From NCBI RefSeq assembly GCF_001638985.1, contig NW_017265155.1, positions 868,001 through 932,000 on the forward strand: a DNA stretch of 64,000 nucleotides, given 5' to 3'. Position numbers and translations under genes: made by a program. The notes beneath the pieces were generated by a model. The model was not told where the DNA came from and searched no databases. It was given only the letters and a program-made list of their open reading frames with translations. This DNA is from Phycomyces blakesleeanus NRRL 1555(-). Lineage: Eukaryota; Mucoromycota; Mucoromycetes; Mucorales; Phycomycetaceae. Below, piece by piece: positions 57,551 through 64,000 of this stretch. Position 1 is the first letter of the stretch. Every line of letters begins with the position of its first letter.

Positions 57551-58009
57551 ATGAGTACAATCAACAATTCTGTCAATCAGAACCAAAATTCATTAGAATC
57601 CAAACAAAATGAAGCCAGACGACTAGAAATGGAATATGATGCACTTGTCAACGAATGTCGCGATCAAGAGTATGACATTGAATTTGAGAAAAAAAGACAG
57701 CAAGAACTTCAAAAGAACCATCAATCCCTCTCTTCGAATCTGACCAAACTTCGCCAACAATTGGACACACTGCGTTCTCAAGGCACACCAGAAACCTATT
57801 GTGAATATCTGAGACAGGAACTCAAAGCCAACCTGGAGTTGGACGATCAGCTAAAGGCCCAGCTTGAACCACTGACTGAACAACTAGAGTCACTAGAGCA
57901 AGAGTGTAATAACGATCCCGAAGTATTAAGACAGAAAGATGAAAAGATCCATGAACTGAAAGCAGAACTTGAACGTGTTCAAAGCAAGCTAAGAAGTTTG
58001 CGGCAGTAG
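57551..58009 (+). CDS. Small coiled-coil protein
   Basis: A single-exon 152-aa frame starting at MSTINNSVNQNQ. Almost the whole length is heptad-rich coiled coil (ARRLEMEYDALVNECRDQEY, KRQQELQKNHQSLSSNLTKL, QLKAQLEPLTEQLESLEQEC, KIHELKAELERVQSKLRSLR) with one short break (GTPETYCEYLRQEL) near residue 80. The family is not recognised; a structural role, for example in a spindle, kinetochore or cytoskeletal complex, is only a possibility. The longer non-ATG extension upstream is a low-complexity artefact. Confidence 0.7.
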   Translation: MSTINNSVNQNQNSLESKQNEARRLEMEYDALVNECRDQEYDIEFEKKRQQELQKNHQSLSSNLTKLRQQLDTLRSQGTPETYCEYLRQELKANLELDDQLKAQLEPLTEQLESLEQECNNDPEVLRQKDEKIHELKAELERVQSKLRSLRQ

Positions 58010-58443
58010 GTTGGCATGGATAACAAATTACACGCATGAAACACAGTCATATCAACAATCGTGTGACACATATAGATATAGATAGATAGATATATAGATA
58101 TATCTAACTATATACTAAAATCCCAGGAAGTTACACAATTAAAACTCAACATACGTCATGTGATCTTTACATGTTTCCTTGAAGATATGTTTTTCAAACT
58201 CGACCTAAGTCATGTGATATGATTTTATACATAAGTGCCAGAAGATCTATATATTAAAACTAAACCAAAGTTATAAGTGAAGTATTCAGAATAGATTTTG
58301 AGTTAATATCTTATTATTAGAAAAAGGCAGATACTGTAAGAGTGTTGTTTATTAAAGCGACAAAATAATATTGTTACTATTAAAATCTCTGTAATTAAAA
58401 TCTCTGCTGTGTAATGGTTGGTTTACACTTTATAAGTGTATAG
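58010..58443. other. Spacer before the Harbinger element
   Basis: AT-rich sequence with gatagatagata runs (58075-58105). No gene seen. Confidence 0.45.
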
Positions 58444-58677
58444 TATGGGGGTACTCAGCCAGGTTGATCGCTCAAATTTTAAATTCAGAACGCGATATTA
58501 TTGGACTAAAATTGTAATAGCGACGATCAAAATTTGATCGAAAAACGTACGGCTCTCTGATTGGCTGAATCCTTACTTTTTTATATGCAATACGATACTG
58601 TTTTTATCTTTCTCCTTAATAAATCATAGAATTTACTGTCAACAAAGTCATGTAACACTTCTTTCACTCCGTATAAC

Positions 58678-60133
58678 ATGCCAAAATACAGTACAAAGCA
58701 ACAAACAGTTGCTGCCTTAAAGAAATCGCGTAAAATCAGAAAATTTGTAGCGAAGGAAAAAAAAAGTCTGGTACAATCTTTATCAACAAGCGCAGATGAG
58801 CTGTTGAAAAATATTTCAGAAGTCCTTGAAGAGGAAGTTGATGCAGAGTTGGAGAAGATAGCTGTTGTGGAGGATCTTGAGCAGAACCTTCAAGCCAACA
58901 GATACTTACACAAGGGTGGCAATACATTGCCAAAGCTTAAATCAAAGGAAGAAAAACTTGCTTTCCTCGAAGACCTAGATGCAGATGGGTTCAAAGAAGA
59001 AATCAGAATGTCCAAAAGCTCGTTTAATAAGCTGTACGAGATAATCAAAGACCATTCTTTATATAAGTCACCGAAAGGACATAAGCAGACTGATGTAAAG
59101 CTTCAATTAGCTTTGGTCTTGGAGAGACTAGGCTCAGACGGGAATGCTGTATCCTATAGCAGGCTTGCACGAAGATCTGGTGTTGGAGGTAAGCGTCTTT
59201 TAGTAAACTGACTTCCGTTAATCTATATAAACATATAATTAATCCATTGAACTAATTATTTTAAACTTATTAGAGGGCAGTGTCTTAAACTTCACAGTTC
59301 GTTTCTTCAAGGTAATGCTATCAATGGAAAACATGCACGTTTTTTGGCCGTCAGAACTCGAGAAGACAGCAACGATAATCCCAAGCAATGAGAAACCATT
59401 CGGATTTCCTGATCTTGTTGGGTTTTTGGATGGGTGTCTGTTTAACTTGCAGCATACACCGTCGTGGAAAAAGCCAGAATTCTTTGGTCGTAAGCGCACA
59501 TACTGTGTAAACACTCTTGGGGTATGCGACCATCAAAAGAAGATTCGTTATCTCTCTTGCGGATACTTCGGAAGCATGGACGATGCCAGGGTGTTTGAAG
59601 AATCGACCATGGGTAGCGACCCCAATAACTTCTTCTCTGGTGACCAGTATGGTTTAGCCGATGCTAGTTACATTCCCAAGACGTACGTTGTCCCTGTCAT
59701 AAAGAAGCCAAAAAACAAGGAATTGTGTGATGCGGACAAAGCGTTCAATTCATACATAGCAATGATGAGGATAAAAATTGAGCATGCATTTGGGATCCTC
59801 AAAGCAAGATTCTGCTCTTTGAAGCGACTCCCAATTAAGATAAGAAGTCGAAAAGACATGAACATGGTCAATTCTTGGATCAGAGTTTGTGTCATTCTCC
59901 ATAACTTTTTGATCGACCAGACAGATGACATGATGACAATGACGATGAAGATTTCATGGGAGAAAAGAGAAAAAGAAGAGATCGAAAGGATCAGCAGAGA
60001 AGGTGTGACTGGCACTGTAGATGACTATCCAGCAATGTCATTGTCAGATGAGAATGCTAAGCTCAAACGTATCCGTATCAAAGAAGAGATACTCATAAAA
60101 AACGGAGATGGGAACCTTCTTAAAAAAAAGTAA
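58678..60133 (+). CDS. Harbinger DDE transposase
   Basis: Two exons, 58678-59188 and 59274-60133, 456 aa. The N-terminal third is basic and helical, with a helix-turn-helix-like region (ALVLERLGSDGNAVSYSRLA). The DDE_Tnp_4 catalytic core follows: first Asp in DLVGFLDGCLFNLQHTP, second Asp in QYGLADASYIPK, and the Glu in RIKIEHAFGILKARF. The RVCVILHNFLID motif and a basic tail end the protein. The three catalytic residues and the intron are intact, so the enzyme may be active. It catalyses excision and integration with a 3-bp target duplication by family. Confidence 0.93.
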
Positions 60134-60221
60134 AAAATAAAGAAATAAATTATCTCAAAAGTAGAAATGATGTATAACAGGTATTCTATGATAGTTGCTG
60201 TCATTATTAAATTGATAGTCT

Positions 60222-61242
60222 TTAACTACTATACGTTTTATTGTAAACGTCGTCAGTTTGCTCTTGCACTTTTTCATCTGACCAGTTTTGCACTTTGGCC
60301 AATTCTGCAACTGCTTTCATCATGTTTTCGAATTTTCTGTGTATAAATTCGCGTTCTCGCTTAATGTGAAGATCGTCCTTAAGAACTTCTAGTTTTTCCC
60401 TATAAAGCCGTTCTATTTTTGCCTCTAGGGACACATAAGACTCATTAAGTTGTCTCGTCACCTCTTCTCCCAACTCTTTATATTCGACGTCTACTCTTCT
60501 GCGTTTTCTAGAAGAGCTTGACTTAGGAGGAGGGGAGCAGAGTACAGACATGTTATCATTTTGGCTGTCATATTCCTCATTGTTGCTGCTATGACTGTTT
60601 TCAGCTGATTCTTCGTCCGTGTTGTCATCATCGCCATTGCTTTGCTCGCCGTCCTCGTCATGTATCCATTCCATTGGCTTTGTGGTATCACAAACCGCTG
60701 GAGAACCAGTCTTTCTATTGCCCATAACCTTTTCCATCTGAAAGAAAGCAGGGCAGATTTGATTCAATTCAGCTATTGTTATACAAATTACATTAAAACA
60801 AAGAGATCTAGAATTGGTATTATATAGATAGTATCAACTTACACTCTAAGCCTTCTTTTTCACTGGTAGAGCCTTCGTCGTTAGAATTATTTTTAATACT
60901 ATTCTTCCAAACACGATAGGCTTCTCCATATTGTTTTGTCAAAAGATTGTTGAGCCTCGACTTTATTTGGGCTGTAGTTCGATAAACCCCTTGCTCCTGA
61001 AAATACTGGTTGCATTTATTCAGTATTGTAACCTTTGACGACTTGAACGTTCGTCCTTCCTTGTCACCGCCAAGATACATATTGAGGTTTTCTCCACAGT
61101 TCATCAACATGAATTGCTGAAGTCTCTCCATAGAAGTCAGACCATCTTTACCACCATCATGTTTGTACCATGTCTTATATTCGTTTTTGATAGCATGGTT
61201 ATCTTCAGTGGATAAAGATATTTCGCTGTTAGAGTTAGACAT
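60222..61242 (-). CDS. Harbinger accessory protein with SANT/Myb-like domain
   Basis: Two exons, 60843-61242 and 60222-60772, 316 aa; the splice is phase-compatible and keeps the frame (EGLE to SELNQICPAFFQ). The N-terminal half shows a Myb/SANT-like trihelix pattern (TWYKHDGGKDGLTSMERLQQ, KSSKVTILNKCNQYFQEQGV, IKSRLNNLLTKQYGEAYRVW). An acidic middle region (EDGEQSNGDDDNTDEESAEN) and a basic patch (RKRRRVDVEYKEL, a likely nuclear signal) precede a coiled-coil C-terminus. Harbinger elements generally encode such a second protein that binds DNA and carries the transposase to the nucleus. It runs towards the transposase gene with only 88 bp between their stops. Confidence 0.85.
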
Positions 61243-61525
61243 GTTTTTTTTTCGTAATAAGGTGTGAAGCAAAATAAAGGTGCAGGTGTGAAGAAAGATG
61301 TCAATTGTATGTTTCCTAGATTATATAGCAATTTTTTTGCATAATCTTTTATTAAATGATGTATAATCTTGGCATATGAATGTCATTAAAATTTTGGTCA
61401 AAATTTGATCGAAATTTGATCGAAATTTGATCTTTTGCCTTTTGGTGTCCTCAACTACAAATTGACATCATTGGCTAAGATTCACACAAGAATTTGAGCG
61501 ATCAACCTGGCTGAGTACCCCCTAT

Positions 61526-62473
61526 ACATGTGCCTGGCCTATAACAGTTCTGGAGATTGTTAACTTGCTAGGTTCATTAGCAAGAAGGAACCGATTTTTT
61601 GTTGTAGAGTCTATTCTTTACTCAATTGAGGTGTGCATACCACAATAAAATATCTAAAGCTATATTATGGGGTAGGAGTGGTGGTACTAATGGTGATTAC
61701 CACTTATTTCAAAAGTGGATCTGTCTTTGCAAATAATAGCAATAATGACATATTACAGTGAACTATGCCTCTTTCATATGAATAAGAAAAAAAAAGATAG
61801 ACAATATTCATCAACACTGAATGAATTCTTTGTATAATATCTGAATTTACTCTTTATTATCTCTATAAGAAATCCCGCCGCAAGGCAAGATCCCCAAAAT
61901 GCCTCGTATATATATATATTTGTAAACCCACAAGAAGTAGATATATATATATATATATATAAAGACACAGAGACACAGAGAGACAGGGATAGAGACAGAG
62001 AATGGGACTTTGGATGCGAAGGAAAGAGGAAAAGAGAGAGTGGAATAGTCAAAGACATAATAATAAAAGAGAAGTAATACTATACATATTTACATACATA
62101 ATTGCGTAAATACAAATTAATAAAGATGGTCGACCAGGTGTGGAAGGATGATATATGTGTGTATGTTTTGATAAGCATATTTTCTTAAAAGAAAATGAAG
62201 CTTTTTTCCCGAATACAAGCTGTGTTCAATATTGTCATTTAAATCCATGTACATTCAAATGTAATGCGCTACTACAGAGTCTTTACTTGTAATTGAGACA
62301 AAGTTTTGTTCTAGACGAATCAAAATGAAATTTAGACGAATTAGAATTCGAGTTGAGATAAATAAGAAGTAATTAACAACCCCCAGTATTGTAAGCAGTT
62401 TTTTTTTGTTAACTGTAAATAGGCGGTAGAGATGCTGGTGCTTATAATATTTACACATTAGACATTTGGTTAT
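61526..62473. other. Spacer, no gene seen
   Basis: AT-rich with TA and GA runs (61905-62000). A short stretch near 62376-62450 resembles 23575-23705. Confidence 0.45.
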
Positions 62474-62830
62474 ACTTGGTATGGACAGACTAAAAGTTCA
62501 AAAAAGGGACACAAAAAGGGCAAAATACTTTGAACAACCTTGATTAGCTAGTCTTCTTCCATTGCCGATTGGATTGAGAATAAGAGCATGTTTTTGATGG
62601 AAAAGACGTGCCATAGAATGCAAGGTCTAGAAAACCCCACAATAAAAGCTTTTGACTCAATGACAGTGACAGCATTATAAGCACACTTTTATCTCGCATG
62701 TGCTTGAACTAACTTTGAACATTTTTTAAAGAAAGGTGTAGCCAGTCATAAATTACTTTTATTGATAAAGCTCAAGATAAACTCGTTTTACCCTTTTTTT
62801 TTTTGAACTTTCAGTCTGTTCTCACCAAGT
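62474..62830. mobile_element. MITE, family A copy 2
   Basis: The left end ACTTGGTATGGACAGACTAA and the inverted right end (62800-62830) share about 35 bp that continue as AAGTTCAAAAAAGGG. Ends match the 3911-4031 copy, but the interior is longer (357 bp) and unrelated, as is common for MITEs of one family. No coding capacity. Confidence 0.8.
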
Positions 62831-63232
62831 GATATCTTTATGACCAGAATTCATCGCAAAATATTGACCACCCGTAAAAAGAGATAATCGAGCCTTGCAA
62901 CTCCGCCAGCTTTTTAGGACAATAGGTTACACACAAAAAGTCTCTGATGGGGATTCTTCTAAATTCTAGCAAGCCACGTCATAAGATAAGGACATGCTAC
63001 TGTGCACCAAGAATCTTGGTTTTAAATTTGTTAAACTAGGTATTATATCTCCGGACCAGTAGAAACATTTTGTGCGCTCAATAGTTACCATAATTGGGTT
63101 AATTATTTGTAGGTGTGAAAAAAAAAAAATAGAATTCAAGTAAAATAAATTTAGCTGAAGTTTAAACCAATAATTATTGTATACACTGGCTGGACCTTAC
63201 AAACGGAAGTGCTTCTTCACTTGGTCTTCATC
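62831..63232. other. Cyclophilin upstream region
   Basis: AT-rich sequence immediately before the start codon; no other gene. Confidence 0.45.
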
Positions 63233-63948
63233 ATGGCACGTTTTAGCATTCCAGTTCTTTTCGTGGCCCTACTCGCCTTTCTCTCTACCGTATCTTACGT
63301 CTCTGCTACTAAGGGACCTCTTGTAACTAACAAGGGTGAGTAAAAAAAAGTATATGTAATACTTGCACGTAATATACACAAATGCTCATATTGAAAACAT
63401 GCTTCAAAAATAAAAAATAAAAATAGTTTACTTTGATATCAAGCAAGGCGATGAAGATCTTGGTCGTATTGTTATTGGATTGTACGGTGGAGTAAGTCTT
63501 TAATCAAAAAGAAATATATATATATATATAGCTATGGTGTATCTCTGACCAACTCGTTTTCTTTTCTTTTCTTTTCTTTTGGTTTGGTTTGGTTTGGTTT
63601 GGTTTATTTTGTTTTGGGTTGGTTATGTTAGTCTGTCCCCAAGACTGTTGAAAACTTTAGAGCTCTGGCTACCGGTGAAAAGGGTTTCGGATACAAGGGC
63701 TCTGCCTTCCATCGTGTTATCAAGAATTTCATGATTCAGGGCGGTGATTTCACCAGAGGAGATGGTACTGGTGGAAAGTCTATCTACGATGGTAAGAACT
63801 TTAATAATCCGACGTGCTTATTTGTAAAATTTGAATACACCGTACTATTTATTAAGATCCACGTTTCTTTAATTTGCTAATTTCATTATTCATTTTCTCA
63901 GGTGGAAAGTTTGATGATGAGAACTTCAAGTTGAGACACACTGGACCA
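63233..63948 (+). CDS. ER-type cyclophilin, peptidyl-prolyl isomerase (3' end outside window)
   Basis: Four exons visible: 63233-63335, 63427-63491, 63632-63791 and 63902-63948, then a GT donor; the rest lies beyond the window. The signal peptide ([20 protein letters not shown]) targets the secretory pathway. The cyclophilin core follows in order: [60 protein letters not shown] (the catalytic Arg and Gln), and [15 protein letters not shown]. This matches the CPR5/cyclophilin B branch that helps fold secretory proteins. No C-terminal retention signal can be seen because the end is missing. Confidence 0.93.
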
Positions 63949-64000
63949 GTAAGTTTATTCTGGTTACTTAATTATCAAAACTTAGTCAAGCTTTTGATTC

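Larger units (their letters stand above)
58444..61525. mobile_element. PIF/Harbinger transposon, apparently complete
   Basis: A 3,076-bp element (58447-61522) bounded by a perfect 32-bp terminal inverted repeat beginning GGGGGTACTCAGCCAGGTTG, and flanked by the 3-bp direct repeat TAT (58444-58446 and 61523-61525), the length typical of PIF/Harbinger target duplications. Inside are two convergent genes: a DDE_Tnp_4 transposase (plus) and an SANT/Myb-like accessory protein (minus). Both are open without stops, so the insertion looks recent. Repeats of aatttgatcgaa lie near both ends (58526-58540 and 61394-61432). Confidence 0.93.

Noticed and set aside
1..64000. tRNA or rRNA genes
   Set aside because: I looked for the B-box GGTTCRA pattern and cloverleaf stems and for rRNA blocks, and found none that I can support; a tRNAscan or Rfam run would settle it.

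Overview
The window is nuclear DNA of an early-diverging filamentous fungus, most likely Mucoromycota (Mucorales, Phycomyces-like). This rests on strongly AT-rich spacers, genes with many short GT-AG introns of about 50-150 nt, fungal housekeeping proteins, a ciliate/basal-fungal type MT-A70 adenine methyltransferase, and relics of transposase and orphan protein families I associate with mucoralean genomes. The species is inference. All splice junctions below were worked out by hand from reading-frame phase, so they are models rather than transcript evidence.

Layout. 1-0.93 kb: 3' end of a Ser/Pro-rich protein. 1.67-4.03 kb: dead IS630/Tc1 transposase, a dead orphan gene and a MITE. 5.38-6.95 kb: seven-exon SAM methyltransferase. 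10.1-15.3 kb: a Mutator-like (MULE) element with matching terminal inverted repeats, whose FAR1/MULE/SWIM transposase can be spliced into an OTU-like cysteine protease through tandemly duplicated mini-exons. 15.8-16.0 kb: small possible secreted protein gene. 19.4-21.2 kb: rhomboid protease. 21.4-22.6 kb (minus): MTA1-like DNA/RNA N6-adenine methyltransferase with a 147-bp MITE just upstream. 25.7-26.6 kb: PHO80-type cyclin. 27.6-30.1 kb: a hypothetical gene and mitochondrial ribosomal protein mL54, separated by a duplicated, error-rich segment around a 100-N gap. 30.5-34.9 kb (minus): ten-exon SLA1 endocytic adaptor. 36-40.3 kb: dead Tc1, orphan and MULE genes. 41.7-43.2 kb: intronless orphan membrane protein. 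43.7-44.8 kb: more transposase and orphan debris. 46.5-48.4 kb: MFS transporter. 48.7-50.5 kb (minus): uroporphyrinogen decarboxylase. 51.5-52.7 kb (minus): Ser/Thr kinase. 54.5-55.3 kb (minus): SFM1 arginine methyltransferase. 55.7-57.0 kb (minus): M50B-like membrane metalloprotease. 57.6-58.0 kb: coiled-coil protein. 58.4-61.5 kb: an apparently intact two-gene PIF/Harbinger transposon with perfect 32-bp TIRs and a 3-bp target duplication. 62.5-62.8 kb: second MITE of the 3.9-kb family. 63.2 kb to end: ER-type cyclophilin, cut by the window edge.

The cellular genes are ordinary, independently transcribed eukaryotic genes (heme synthesis, endocytosis, mitochondrial translation, phosphate/cell-cycle cyclin, translation-factor methylation, membrane proteolysis) and form no pathway cluster. 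The accessory content is transposon-driven: two elements with coherent ends (MULE and Harbinger), at least four decayed transposase copies and several MITEs. The most interesting items are the transposase-OTU gene with its duplicated exon-intron units, the intact Harbinger element, the MTA1-type methyltransferase, and an orphan membrane protein with a short N-terminal sibling 25 kb away.
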